Origin: Amborella trichopoda
Lineage: Eukaryota; Streptophyta; Magnoliopsida; Amborellales; Amborellaceae
Reading direction: 5' to 3'
DNA: 64,000 nt
Assembly (NCBI RefSeq): GCF_000471905.2
Contig: NW_006499897.1
Coordinates: 3,689,323 to 3,753,322 of the forward strand
Shown: piece by piece, positions 32,801 to 47,800 of the stretch
Position numbering within the stretch: the stretch's first letter is position 1
Layout of the letters: the number at the start of each line of letters is the position of its first letter
Position numbers and translations under genes: made by a program
Notes under the pieces: generated by a model
What the model was told of the DNA's origin: nothing
The model's input: only the letters and a program-made list of their open reading frames with translations
The model's database searches: none

Positions 32801-35800
32801 AAAAACAAGATGAACATTTAATAACGTATAAAAGTGATCACATGGAAGCCAAATAGACTTCTTTTAGTTAAGAAGGTAGATCGACTATCATGTATAGATT
32901 ATAAGGTTATCCCAAAAGAGAGTTTGACTATGCAACCTAGACTTGTGGTTATGGATGTTTGCATAAAGAGATGGAAGAGAAGGGCAAATTAATAGGTGTC
33001 TAAGAACTAGGTGGTAGAATTTAGAAAATGAGAAATAGACTTATTTAGGAATAAATTAGTTAAAGAAAGAAAATGAAACTTTGAACATGAAGTCAATGTT
33101 GTGCAGAATGAGATGACTGATTGTATTAAGAAAGTGGCAAAGTCCTAGGAAAAATGAGAGGGAAAAGAAATTTTGATAATGAAACTTAGTGGTGGAGTGA
33201 TGAGACTCGAAGGCCATTAGCGAAAAACGATCATGTTATAACACTTGGCAATGTAATAAAAATGATCAAAATTTAGAAGAATATAAAAATACTAAGAAAA
33301 CCGCGAAACAAATAGCAAGAATAAAATTAAGACATATGATAATCTATATTGTAAACTAGAAACAAGAAAAGGTACAAAAGATGTCTTCAAATTAACAAAA
33401 ACAAGAGAGAAAAAGTGTAGGGATCTAGACCATATTAAATGCATAAAGAGGAGTATTAAAGGATCTTGGTGAGAATGAAGAGGTTAACGAAAGGTGGAGT
33501 TTATTTTAAAAAATTATTAAATGAAGAACACAATCGGAACACATTCATAGAAGGAATTGTTGAGATAAATGAGGGCAGAGATCATAGATACATTATCAAA
33601 AATAAAAGAAGCTTTGAAGATGATGAAGATAGGAAAGGCTTTAAGACCAGATGGTGTCCCGATAGAGGTTTGGAAGTACATGGGGAGATCGGCATTGACT
33701 GGCTAGCCAAGTTGTTCAACAAGGTATTGGGAATAAAGACAATATTAGACAAATGGCTGAAAAGTACTGTGATGCTTATTTACAAGAACAAAGGAGACAT
33801 ACAAAATTGTACGAACTATTGAGGAATCAAACTTATGAGCCACATTATGTGCGAACTATTGAGGGATCAAACTTACGAGCCACACTTGAAGCTGCGAGAG
33901 AGAGTGATTATGCAACGGCTGAGGCATGAAATGAGTGTATCAGAAAACCAATTTGGTTTTATACTTGGAAGGTCAACAATTGAAGCTATTTTCCTACTTA
34001 GACAACTTATTAAATAGTTTGGGGCAAAGGAAAAGTACCTAAACATAGTCTTTATTGATCTAGAGAAGCTTATGATAGAGTACCTCGAGATTTAATTTGG
34101 TGGATATTGGAAAAGAAAGGAGTCTCCAGACACTATATTGATTTGATGAGAGATATGTATGAGAGAGCGCTAAATAATGTACGAATAACTAGTGGAGAGG
34201 CGAGTGAGTTTTTAGTGACAATAGGTCTACATTAGGGTTCAGCGTTGGGGCCATACCTCTTTATCTTAGTTATGGACAACTTAACTAGGTACGTACAAGA
34301 TGAGGTACCATGGTGTATGTTGTTTGCGAATGACATGGTTTTCATTATTGAGATCCGAAACGACATCAGCACAAAGTTAGAACTTTAGGGGGATGCTCTA
34401 GAATCTAAAAGTTTTAAAATTAGCCAGACTAAAGCATAGTATATGGAATGCACATTTAGTAATAATAGGAGTAAAGATGAGGAAATAGTTAAGATTGACG
34501 GCCAAGAAATACCAAAAAGAGTGCACTTTTGATATCTTGAGTCGATAATCTAGAAAAATGGAGAGATTGAGTATGATGTCGCACATAAAATTAAAGCTGG
34601 GTGGCTGAAGTGGAGATATGCAACTGCAGTTTTATGTGATCGCCGCATACTAATAAAGCTGAAGGAGGAGTTCTATAGGACAAATGTAAGACCAGTTTTG
34701 TTTTTTGGGGTGGAATGCCAAAGTTTTATATGATCGCCACATACTAATAAAGCTGAAAGAGGAGTTCTATAGGACAAATGTAAGACCATCTTTGCTTTAT
34801 GGGGCGGAATGCTGGGCAGTCATGAAACAACATACCCATAGGATGAGAGTAACTGAGATAAGGATGTCGAGATGGATGAGTGGCAAGACAAGAAGGGATA
34901 GAATTTGAAAGTAGGTGATAAGATAAGAGAAAGTAGATTTAGGTGGGCTAACTATGTGTAACACAGACCCAATACAGCGCTTGTTAGGGGGTGCGAGTTG
35001 GTTCAAGTGAAAGGCTTAAAAAGGGCAAGAGGTAGGCCCAAAAGGACATGGTTGGAAGTAGTGAGAAGATATATGGGGACTTATAGCCTCGCTAAGGGTA
35101 TGGCCTTTGATAGAATAGAATGGCAGACCAAGATTCGTGTAAACAACCTTAAGAGTTGGGAAAAGGCTCTGATGATGATGGTGATGATGATGATGAATAT
35201 GATTTTAAAATTTATTTTGCTTTTGACTGTGCAATTTCTACAGTCTTTCGAGTTTTTGCTGTTTCCTAGGTTTAGTTTGTGAGATGTGAACCTGCAATAG
35301 ATGTGTATATGTTTCGTGTCCATTTCTTTTGTCTATTTATTGTGAAGCATTGAGTACTTCCCATATCTCATGCAATTGTCAATTGATTTGAAAAAAATTT
35401 CACACTTGGGTGCTTCTTTAGCTATTGGCTTTCCTTTTCTATAGTTTGTCATCTGAAAAGATCACTTTCTTATGTTTCATGATTGCAGTTGTCTTCCTTG
35501 TGGGCACTTATATGGACAGTCCTGCATTGAAAAATGGATTCAACAGTGTGGGAGAAATAATGGAAAGGTTGTATTTGTTTGATCTGAGTGAGGGAACAAG
35601 CTTTTTGTTTTGTGAGGATGCTAATAATGCTGCCCTTGCTACATCTTTTATTTGTTGAACTGTTAGTTTTTCTTTACAGTGTCCACAGTGTAAGAAGAAA
35701 TGCATGCTCAAAGATATTAGAAAGCTTTATGCACCACATATTGCTGTGGCTAATGGAGAGTTACAACAGGTTAGATGAGTATGGTTGCATAGATTTTCAT

Positions 35801-38800
35801 TTATTAAGAGAATTAATGTTTATTTCTCTGAGAAATGCTTATTATGTTTTTGTTCATTGATATCATTGCTGGTCCTGTTAATTGGCAGGAAGTGATCTCT
35901 CTTCGAGATGAAAATGAATTCCTTAAGTTGCAGGTATTGTATGATTTGATAAAATTTATGTAGCGATATTTTGATTTTGGCGCTTGCAGTAAGTTGTTAA
36001 TTAATGTGTCACTTTCTTGTTGTTGTAATAGCTAACTCAATAATCTATGTAACTGTTAATTAAAGAGAGTGCAATTCTGTCTATTGATGGGGCAATACAC
36101 CTAACCACACTCACATGACATGACAGAGTCAATCAAACTCACATTATTGTTATCAATATTTCTTTGGTTTTTGTAATTCACATGGAAATAGGACAGACCC
36201 ATTCACTCAGAAGTACTTAAAGGCTGCTATTCTTTTTTCTCGGTCAGAGTGCGGAGTTTCTTCTGGAGAAATCGTTAGTCATGCCTTCAAACACTGTGTT
36301 TTCTTCTGCATGTTATACCCTTTAAACCTCATTTTGAACTCAATGATTGTCATGCATTGAGAGTTTTGAATTGTGTTATTTGCTTTTTCTTTGAAGTTGT
36401 CTGCGGAGGCCACTGAATTCAGATGGTTTGGTGTTGGAATGGATCTGGTTACCGTGCAACTTGTTTGGTTATTCTCTTTCATGGATTTGCATAATGATAG
36501 GTTTATGAAGATTTTAACCCAGCCAAAAATTTGCTTTATGGAGATTTTGGAAGGGAAGTAACAGTGACATCTTTGAAGGCTGATACTTGTGTGGGTATTG
36601 CTGTTTGTATGGTAGATTATTGTGTGCTGTTGTCCATAAAAATGAAATTATCTGGATAGTTAAAGGGTGATATATAGGTCACTGGATTAGGAGATTTTCA
36701 AATGTCCTGGTTTTATATGTTGAATGGCTTCCCTCCTACAAGTGACCATTGTGGTGGTGGATTCGCCCACATATAGTTTATTCTTGTAGCTCAGGTTTCG
36801 TTGGAACTTAAAAGGCAGTGGGATCCTGTGGATTTTGGTTGTGCCGTCAAGAATACAAGACTGAAAACCTCTAGACTGTTGGAAGTTATGCTGCTTTATT
36901 AGGAGTGGAAGACTTGATCTGGACAAAAGATCACACCTTACTTGTCAGCGTGGTTGACAATCATTCTTAACCGACTCCCACTCGCATTAGCTGGCCCTTC
37001 TTCCTACCTGCATGGACTTGAGGCAATTTGTAGCCTAGTGTGCTTCGCAGATTGGATTGTTTCAATGTGTAGATGCTATGTCCGCCCCCTTCAAGTCCAT
37101 GACATGGTGGAAATTCCAACTTTACATTTTATTCCATGTTCACATGGGATTTATGCTTCAGCAAGGGTGATGTTTCTTGGGAACATGTTGATTTGTTTCA
37201 GACCCCATATTTTATCTACCCCCTCGCTCCCTTTCATTCTGTAAATAGTGAAGAAAAATCTGTTACATTAGTTTTGCAAAAAAAAATTTATCTGATTCCA
37301 TTAAATTATGAGATGTGCAAAATTGTATACATATTTTTTGAAAGCAAAAATGTATACACTTGTTTTGTTAAAATGCAAAACTAAATTAGATTTGCACTTA
37401 TTGAAGGGATGTCAGGAGTTTCTTTTCCTTGCATATTTCCATGTCTATTGGACTCCAGGTTTTCTGATAACTTTTGTTTTTATTTTATGAATGGGTTTGG
37501 ATTTTGTTTTTGCCATCCAGGTGTCTGTTTCAAAGTTTATACCTTTGTTATGATCTTATCTTCATGCACGCTGAGATTGATTTGAGCCACTCTAGTGCAT
37601 TCTACTTGTCATTGATATTTCTTCTAAAATTGCATGTTGCAATTTCTTTAAAATCTACAAGTTACAGCATAGACTTCAAATACATTGATTCCTGCGATGC
37701 ATATCTGGTTCTACCTGTAGGGGATTGGACTGTGTTGGTAGTTGCTCTAAACCATGATCACAACAGATGTTTTGATTTTTTTTTGGATAAGTAGATGAAT
37801 CCTTAATTTTGTCAACAATCTTCGAAATTGTGTAGCTGGAGTATTGGTTTCAAAGAAATATGGGATTTATTGGTTTCAAAGAAATATGGGATTTACTTTT
37901 CCCCATCCACTAGCTGAATGTTTTCATGCTATAGAAAAATGTATTGCTATTGGTTTAAATAGGGAGGGATTAAGGTTGTGAGGCTCCTCTCATTGTGAAA
38001 TATGTCCACGGTGTAATTTGTAATATTCTTGCTTGCTCGATTTTTCTTAGAATAATCACTATCATTCATTAAAATAATAATTTGTTCATAAGGTTTGGTT
38101 ATTATGATAGAAGTTCAAGTATATCTGTCCATGTCCTGTGCCAAAGTTTTTGTTTTTTTTTTTCTTGGTAGGAAAATTAGAATTCTTTTAACAATCGAGA
38201 GTTATCTTGTCTTCTGCTGGAGTTTGGGCCATAACTGTTTATTGGTTGTAAAATGGATGATACAGTATCTGTGAGTTGTGAGAGGTGTATTATGGGATTC
38301 CTAAAATAGAAATTGATCAATGCATGAAAGCATTTAGTGGTCAGTTTATATCTTAGATCTAGTATTGGTTACTATTCAAGTGTCTTGCATTGTTATTCTG
38401 ATGTTGATGTTTTGTTTTTTCTGCAGAAAGAATCATTACTTGGGGAAATACAGGAATATAAGGTTGGAATCCATTCTTTTTCTGGCTGTTTTATTTGCCT
38501 TCGTGGTTATCTATATATGTGGTTTGTTTGATTATTGTTTTTATACCTTTTTTATATGGATGTTTTTTCTCCAAAGTTGGACACCCACTTGCATGTTTTG
38601 GATGTACTGAAACCTCAAGCTTCCCCATTTTCTCGTCCATGATTTGCCATGGCTGTACTTTGTATGCCTTAAGGTTATTGTGGCCCCAGCAAATTCAAAT
38701 TTTAAATGTTTGTCAAAAAATATATAATTTTAACCTGCTAAACAATGTAATTCTGCCACCCTATATGCCTATCATGTTATAATCTTTTACTCATTCCTTG

Positions 38801-41800
38801 GATCATATGGTACTTAATAAACAGTGAGATGCTGAATGTGTTTGATTCTTACTTGAGAATTATTTTGGTACTCAAATTGGTTATCCTCTTCTCTTGTACT
38901 CAACAGTAGAATTGAGCGGCTATGTTTCACGCATAGATCTGAATTTTTTTCTTTTATAAGAATTTTGTTTTGCTGCTTTTATCAACATTTTCCCTATAAA
39001 TTTGCTTTTTAAGTTTTTTTCAGTCCTTCTAGAGCAAAATTTCTAATTGGTGCTTGTTGGTTATGTCTAGCGGAAGCAACAAGCAGATAAAGAAGCTCTC
39101 GAGAAACAGGTGGAGCTTTTGTGCTAGCACTGGTGGCACTGAAATCATAATTTTGATCGCTTGGGCTCTAGTAGCTCATGGTGATGGTTTGTTTTTTAAT
39201 TTAGTTGTTCATGAAGTTTTAGGGACTCAATTCTTTTCTATTGTCATAATTGTAACTAATCTACAGAGAGCTGAATGCCTGAAGCTTCAAACATCATTGG
39301 CAAGTACTCAGACAATGTTACATGGATTTGCAAACGATCAAAGGGAGTGTCAAATGCAAAGGTTGAGTGGTGAGCTTTACTTTTGAAAGGAAAAACACTA
39401 AATTTGATCATTGATATTATTTAGATACTATAAAGGTGTGGGGTTATAACCTTTTTTAAGCCATTCTTGACTTGTTTATTACTGACTAATCATCATCTAT
39501 TTTGTTCTCTTCTTTTCTTTATGTTGGTTTTTACTTGGAATTTAGCATATTCATTTATTACCTAGATGCTTCTGATATTGTTGATTTTGAGAAATAAATG
39601 TGTATATTAACTTTGGACATGGTTTTGGTGAGTCAGCCAACTCACCTATTACCCTGCGGTCCCTTGTATCTAACGTCCATCTTTAAGATGGATGTCAAAA
39701 AAATTTACGTCCACTAAAAGTTAAATTGGACGGTGAAGAGAGGAATTAAAAAAATAACATTTATATTTTAAAAGAAGAAAAATTCCAAATTTAGATCATT
39801 ATCATGGATGAGATTATTGGACTCGAAAATTTTGGATCGAAAATACATCTTTAAGATATATTTTGGAGGGAGACCGCACAAGAATAGTGTGAGTCGGCCG
39901 ACTCACCAAACATTTTTCCATTAACTTTACATGCTTGCATACAGGAGACACGGTCGGCTCGCAATCTTGTTTTGCTATGAGGGGACCCCTTCTCTCTAGC
40001 TTTATTATGAAGGTATGCATTTAAATTATTGACAATGGTGATAATTATTGTCTGTGCTGGAAAAAATTATTGTTAGTGATGTTTATGAAATCTTCTATAT
40101 GTGCACTTCAAATGTGTAATGAATGTTATGCTAAACAATAATTGCTTACCTTCACTTTCGTCTACACATATTGTGTCTCCTCCTCTGGATGAGTTGTGGT
40201 GTCTGTAAATTTTGTACCAATCCTCTAGGTCTAATGATAGTCCAAACCCCTAGCCCAAGCCTGAGGTCAAATTGATTGTTTCAGGAACAGTGTTTTGGTA
40301 ATTTAAATTCATTCAAGCTGTTGAAACATATGAAAAAAAACCTTTAGGGGATCTAACTATTGCTGCCCTTATGTTTATTGGTTTATAAATTTATACTTAA
40401 TAATTGTATGGCTTTCTTTTACGGAAAAGTATTCAATGAGTGCAGTAATTGAGGACTTTAAGTGGATCTTCCGCATTTTAATTACACATTATGTAAAATG
40501 GAAAAAATTTAGAGAGAGAAAGAGGGGCGTTGCACTCATGGGGACCATCTCTCTCCTTTCACTTGAGAGGAGAGAGGATATTCTAGGGCATCTTCTCTCT
40601 TTAGCTTTAACCAACTCGCACATGCGATGAATTAAAAGGAGGCATGTAGACAAGCTTACTTTACACATGGGATGTGCCATCTATTGATGTGTCTAGCTAT
40701 GAACTTTAGACAAAAATGCCCTTTGATCTTGGGTGAAATGACCAAGGCTTGCCCCTCAACTCTCATCAAATGTGCCTTAATCACAAAGTACCACATTGGT
40801 CCTTACACAACAAACACAAGAATGAAAGAATGGTTCGTAGCCCACATGTCACATTATCCTTAGTGGCCCACCAAGTGAGCAACGTGTTAGTTCTTCACTT
40901 CTCATTCTCGTATTTGTTATTTTTTACCACTTTTCACTTAGAAAATTCCCAAAAATTGTCAAAACTCATTGTTTACTATAATTAATAAATTTAAATTGTT
41001 TTTAGGCTCTTAGAAAAATCATCAAAGGAAATTAGGCACCTTGGGTTTAGAATCACAGATCTAGGACACTCCACTTGGCTTATCCCGAAATCCTCTACCA
41101 CTTCTCAAAATCAATCCAATGAGACCCATGATTCACAGTTTCTAACAAGGGCATGTGAGAATCCAAGATTTAGTGGGTTACATGTGCACCACCAATGACA
41201 AGTACATTGACCATCATCCAAGGATGTAGGAGTTCCTCTCTATGCACATGTGCACCTCCTTCGCCAGGCACTCTCCGAGGAAAGCGGCTTCTCAAATAAC
41301 GCAACTATCATATGAACATCCCAAAGATGAGGGTGTGTCAATGATTTGGCCCTTGTCCTCACAGGGCGCCTCTTCCATGTGTGAATACTTTGTCTTGGCT
41401 CCGGCCATGGGCATACACTAACCTTCACTAAGGGATTACTCTTAAACCCTCATAGTAACAATCGGGGCACTGCTCCAACCCTATGATCAAGGTTTTCCAC
41501 GACACAAAGACACCTCTCTTGGGGCCCAGACTACTTAGGCCTGGTAAGTCATAATGGAGAGGGGAGCCACCAACTGGAGCTAACAAAGCAGCAGTAAGGG
41601 TATGAGTTACATGGTGTCAAGGCTTAAAAGGCTACACAAACCCAACAAAACAATTTTTTTTTCCCTTACTATGGCTTTACTTTCTACTTTTCCTCACCCT
41701 GTGGTCTATTCTCTCTTTTGTTCCGTCTCTCTTGAAGTTTGTCTCGTTCTTGTTTTTTTCTTTAGTACGGCTTTACTTTCTACTTCCTCACCCTATTGTC

Positions 41801-44800
41801 TTTCCTCCCTATTTTATACTCTCTCTCCCTTCGCAAACATCTCTATGCTCTCTCTCTCTCTCTCTCTCAATCCTGTCTTTGTTATCTGTATTTCTTACTC
41901 CTGGCTTTTCCCCCTACCTTTCTCTCTCTGCTTCCTTTCTACCTCAATGTCTCTATGTCATCTCTAGCTCTTATCCTCTCCACCCTCCTAAAATGCCTAT
42001 ACACCCAATTCTCTCTTCGTTTCATCCCTACATCTCTTCTCTCCACTCTTTTTTCTCTTTCACTTCTCTCTCTCTCTCTCTTTGTTTTTTTTCGAAATTT
42101 TTTAATGTAAATATTTCTCTCTTCTATGGTAGCAAAAACAATAGTGCTTGAGCTCCCGACCTGTGGGATACCAAGAATCCATTTTTGGAGTATATGTTTG
42201 GATGTTATTTTTTGGGTTATGGAGCAACTGATGTGTGGGCTCCCTCTCCCTCACATCTTGTGAGGTCTTTTGTAACTACTATCGTAGTAATATTTTTCCC
42301 CAATTTCAGAAAAAATAAAGCACAAAAACAAAAACCAATCTTGACAATCAGAACATCCAGAATCTAATAATGAAAAGTATCACCAAACCATAAAGCCATA
42401 CGTTTTGAAACTCAGTGAAAATTGGCTCGAATTGATGATTTGGTAATGAAAACGTCTCCTTTGACACCTCTTCAAGTCTCCCGAACAATTGCTTTCTATT
42501 CTTTTTGGTTTGCACAATGCACATTGCCTGGAGCAAGGCAGGCAGATAGGGCCAATCGGGGCTCTAGGGGCCTGCCTTGACCATCCTTGAAAATGAAGAA
42601 GCAAAAGTGCAAGCTTTTATTTTTAAACGAAAAATGAAAAGCACGCTAAGTTTCATCATTCCCGATATTTAAAAAAAAAATAGAAAAAGAAATGTAGGCC
42701 GGAAGTGACTGGGTTTTTTTATTTAAACAAAAAGTAAAAAAGAAACAGGTTGTGTTTCACTGTTGCCAGTATTAAAAGAAGAAATGTAGGCTGAAAATAG
42801 GCTGGAAGTGACCACATTTCTAAAAGTTAATTAGAGAGGAAAAATAATAATAATAAAGGAAAAGTGGGCTGGGTCTCACTATATTCAGAACTTAAAAAAA
42901 AAAAAAGGAAAAGAGAAGTAGGATCATTTTCACTATTCCCAATCCCCTCCTTCTCCCCATGAACAACCCCTTTAAACACCCTGCCCAAGCAGCCGCCTCC
43001 GCTTTTTGAAACACTGGCATCGTAAGAACCTAGGGGAATAGTTGCTTACTGGAAATCCGTCTATTTTGATTCATTTGATGGGATTCGGTGATTTTTTAAA
43101 GTGGATTTTGCGAGTTAGAATTTACATGGTGGTTGTGTAGAGACACATTTGGTTGTGAATTCAGAATTTGGGAGTACCCAAAATATTGTCAATCTAGATT
43201 CATATTTTTTTTTTAGAGGGGTTTCTCTCCTTCTTATAGGTTTACAATGGGCTCTCTTTGTCTTTTTCTATTTTTCTTTTTTTTTCTTTTTTTTGGGGGG
43301 TGGGTGGGATGGTTTAGAATATCCCCCAAAACCTTTTTCCCTCCTTTTATGTGTGGAGAACTGTATAAAAGGTCCCTGCTTCTAGGCCTTTGTCGAGCCG
43401 CTGGCAAGGGCATTTATGCGCCAACCTAGGGCCAATGTGCTGGCCTGCAGCCTTGGCCACCTGGGCTGGTGCCTAGAAGGGCCCCTGCCCTAGCTGCTCG
43501 CCGAGGGCCTTGGCCACCTCAAAGTACCAAGGTGGACCACCTTCTTAAACACTGGTTTTACCTGAATAGTGGTGCTTTTAATACAACCTAATGTCGCACA
43601 ACTCCTAAGGATCATGCTACTTCACCATGATGTTGAATAGAAAGGAAGCTTGACCTTTAAATACCACTACAGACCTGCATTAGTGATGATGGAGAAACTA
43701 GTAAAAAGGCACTTTTAAATCCAAACAACCTGTTTTGTATTTGAATTTATCAGCTGACATGAACTCTCTACGAAAACAAATCATTTGATTTTATGTGTTT
43801 TCCAAATCAATCTTATATTGTTTTGCGAGGAAAGTTAATGTTATGTATCATGATGAAGTTCATTGGTCTTGTGAGGATTCGAAACATCTTCCAGAATTTG
43901 CTTACCTTTAACATATTGTTTCTATATTGGAAACATTATGGAACCATGACTGTTAAAATTCTTGAGACAATTTTGTCTGGTCGCTTGTTCAGACTAAGCC
44001 ATTTTGAGAATGCATTGGTTTCTTGTTGGCCTGTGTGTCCTCTATTTCATGCTTCTTCTGTGGTCTATTCTCCTTCACTGCAATTCAAGTTTAATTTGAG
44101 GACATGCGTTTTTTGCACCTTTGGCTACAGGAGGAATTTAGACTAAATGGAGCCAGAATTATTGACATGGATGCTTTTAGTCAAGTGCTTCTTGTTTCAC
44201 ACTCGGAATCTGCAATGGGAGGCACTCACTTTCTCACCAAAGTAAGTTGATTGTTAGATTTATTTAAACTATTTCTTGCCTTGCCCCCATTTGAAAAGTA
44301 GAATTTTTTTTATGATATACGCAATGGTGTTTAGATGATATAAATGAGGTCCTCTTTGCAGAGGAGTCTATTAGCTCTATCTGAGAGCGAGCGGGTGCAT
44401 CTTCCTCCTAATACGGGCACTGTTAGAGATCTGCAAATTTCACCTCCTTCAATGGTTCATCCTGGTCGGCTTGCACTTCTGGCGTCCATGGGAAAGAAAC
44501 TTTCGATTGTCAGGTGCACCTTTTTGTAATACAAGAATATCTAATATCAAGTTTTATTCAATGTTTGTTTTTGTTGCTTTTAGTGTTCATTCCTTTTGCT
44601 TTGCTCTTGCAGCTTAGAGAGCAACAATGTTGTTATAAAGTATGATTTACAGGTAAAAGATCAAACTGTATTTTCCTTGAATATTTATGTAAATATTGCG
44701 ATAAACTCTTTCTTTATAATATTCTCCTTTGGTTGAATGGGGATTTAAACATTAAGGTCTATTGCATTTTTTCAGTTGTCATTTTGAGTCTTCAAAAAAG

Positions 44801-47800
44801 GTTATGTAATTTTTGAATTTGTTCAGAGATTTTGCATGTTGACTAAATTTGTCTTACGTGTAATTTAGAGACTTAAAGTTAATTATGCTTCTTATATTTC
44901 TAGTGAACTTTGTTCAAAGTCAAAAAATTTACTAGTATAGGTTATATTTTGCTATATTTTCTATGATTTGTAAGACCTATTATGTATTGGGAAAATTGTT
45001 TATCTTCATCAATTGCTTTGTAATAAAATACCCATCTTTCATTATCTTCAAGCTTTCAAATCTGGTCATATTTCTGAAGCTTTGGTGGAACTGGTGTGCA
45101 GAAGAGTCAGGTGCTAGGAAGGCAAGAAACCTAAACAAATTGGTTAATACAGGCATGAGAAGAGCATTAATCTCACGCAGCTTGGGATTGTAGTATCAGT
45201 AATCAGACGGTAACAAAGAGGGTTCATTATGTGTGGGTTGTAATGTTGTATGAATCGTAAAAAGGATTTTTGGTGACTTGGGTAGATACTTGCTAGTTGC
45301 CACAAGTGTCTCATCAAGGCACAGGACTGGCATACAGGACAACATCGAGTAAAAGGCTCTCCAAAGCATCCCTGAAAGCTCATGTGATTAGAAATCAATA
45401 ATTGTTTCTGTTCTTATACGGGGATGCAAGTCCTTTGGTTAGTTATGTGGCAAATTATATGCAAAAAGCTAGCCATGCTGGATTGGGGTAACATAGCAAA
45501 GACTCCATGCTGCATGGGAAAGTAAGTCTATGTGCGCATGCATGCATGTGTGTGTGCATATGTATCTGTATCTGTGTCTGTGTATGCGTGTATTCATGTG
45601 TGCTTGTGCATGTGTGTGTGTGTGTGTGCACATTTGTGTATTGTTCTTGGGATCATTAAGGAGACTATTATTAGTTCATGGAATGCTAAGTGTTGTTTTT
45701 GGGATCATTAAGGAGCCTATTATTACACAGGAAGTACGCTATAATCCCTCAGAGAGGTATGAGGTTTTAGGCTTGTGTGGATGAACAAGTCATCATCCAG
45801 AAGGGTGACAAGTGCGGCCCTCATGTCAATCCATATGGAACATTTAGTATTCAGATAAAAGAAATTCGTGGTATGCAAAACCTCACCATCCCATTATTTT
45901 TAAGAAAGGTTTGGGGATGGAAAATGTACATCGTGCCTGGGTGAAACTTGTCATAGCTCAATGGACAATTACTGAGAAGCTGCTTGAAAGATATTCTACT
46001 AACAACTGAGTATAGAACTTTAGAGGGCTTGATTATAGTCTGTTGGAGCATGTTAGGGTTATTTGACATGCCCATGTGGATGATATAGTAGAAGCTCACA
46101 AAATTTTAAGAGGAATGTTACGGATCTTTGGGAAATCGGTCTTTGTAGTGCATGTGAGAACGAAAATTTCTCAGTTGAGATGGGCAACCATGATGTTTCT
46201 CTTTGGGTAGAGAAAAAGGAAGGTGATATTAAAATAAAAAAGGAAAAGAAAGAAAGGAAGGTGTACTTCAATGGGGGAATATTGAGTGCTGTATGCTTCT
46301 TTGACACAGAGGGGAAACTCTGGTAGAAGATGGCAGATCATGAGGAAGAGCTGTGTTAGTGGAATGAAAAATGCCCTAAACTTTTCACAGTATGTTGCTG
46401 AACCAAAATGGAAGGACAGCGACAACTGACCCCCCCATCACCCTTCACAATTTTTGAAGTAAACAGAACTTGGTATCAAAGGCCCTGCTGATGGGATAGG
46501 AACATTTAAGGAACCACTTGCAAAGAGTGAGTTTGGGTTGCAAGCGTGAGTATGGGTTGAAGCCATTCTGATATCTGAATTGGAGAATGAATACTGTAAA
46601 TTTTTATATTTTTCTGCATGTTTTGTTTGTTTTTGGGTTATGGACTAGAAAAGTATCTTTTGTAGGGATATGTGACGGGTATTGTGTAACTCCTTTATTT
46701 GAGACTGTTCAGGACATTGTTCTGAAAGAAATCGTAAAACAAATTAAAATCTAAAATAAACAAATTTTATCAGTTATTATTATTTCTTCAAATAGTTTAT
46801 ATTTAGAGACCTTAGGGAAGGAACTTTGGTGGAAGATGCCAAAGTTTGGTTGGTTGTTGGAGTGAAAGATGCCCTACAAGAGATTATCCATTTTGTGGCT
46901 CGGCCAAGTATGGGAGTTCTGTAGGGTAATTTTTGCTAGTGGATGGAAGCTGTGGTTGCAACCTTTACTCCACGGCTACTGGTATGGGAGTCTGCCCACA
47001 CTCATCCAGGCTATCAAACACATTACTATAGCAGACATGAATGGGGCCATCGAAGGCCAGCAAGAGGGGGAATCTTAGTAATGACGAAAGGAGAGTTTTC
47101 CACTTCAAATCATGTCATGTTAGTGTTACTTAAGGATATTGACAGCACATGCGCTATAAATGATTTTGTGTATATCTCATTTAGTTAAAATTGAAACCTT
47201 TGGCAACTAAGGAAAGTGCTTTAAGTGTCATTAGTTGCTGAGGATTTGTCTATCCTTTGGACTTTGGAGTACCCAACTTACATGTGAGTTCTAGAGGAGG
47301 AAAAATGGGCATGAACCTTTGGCAACCAAGGAAGGTGCTTTAAGTGTCATTAGTTGCTGAGGATTTGTCTATCCTTTGGACTTTGGAGTACCCAAATTAC
47401 ATGTGAGTTGTAGAGGAGGAAAAATGGGCATGAAATTGTGTGGATACATTTCATAGATTCTGGTGGATCGGAACTTCGTAACTGGATGATATGCTGATGA
47501 ACTCTGGCGGGCTGGTGATGTGATTGAATATTTAGAAAGAGGTGCTTGAGGTATTATTGTAACTAGACATCCATTTGACAACGTGATTTGCACAATCATC
47601 AAAAGAACTTCCATATGATTTACCGATTTCTACCCCTCTGACAATGTTCTGTTACGTAGCCCTGCCTTAGGACTCTGACCTTCAATGTTGAGTACAGCTA
47701 TGGAAAGCCTGGATTCATTAAGTTATCACGAGGTACAAGATCGGGTGTGTATGGTAATTGACTGAAATGCAATCTCTTTTAGGTATTTCTTGACCAAGTA

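Larger units (their letters stand above)
40013..44130 (+). other. RFWD3 intron 8, repeat-rich
   Basis: Holds CT-rich low-complexity DNA (41,640-42,090), a hAT-MITE-like segment ending near 43,014 ('ctttttgaaacactgg') and another at 43,300-43,560. The 41,030-41,600 stretch is unusually GC-balanced and unlike host intron, possibly a further unrecognised element. No gene supported. Confidence 0.45.

Noticed and set aside
32404-32856. 150-codon ORF as a host gene
   Set aside because: It is the endonuclease region of the RTE LINE, with the matching reverse transcriptase downstream.
41602-42151. Serine/leucine-rich frames of 104-139 codons
   Set aside because: They translate a CT-rich tract in RFWD3 intron 8; no domain, no splice support.
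45530-45784. Cysteine/valine-rich 84-codon ORF
   Set aside because: Translation of the TG-rich microsatellite in RFWD3 intron 11.
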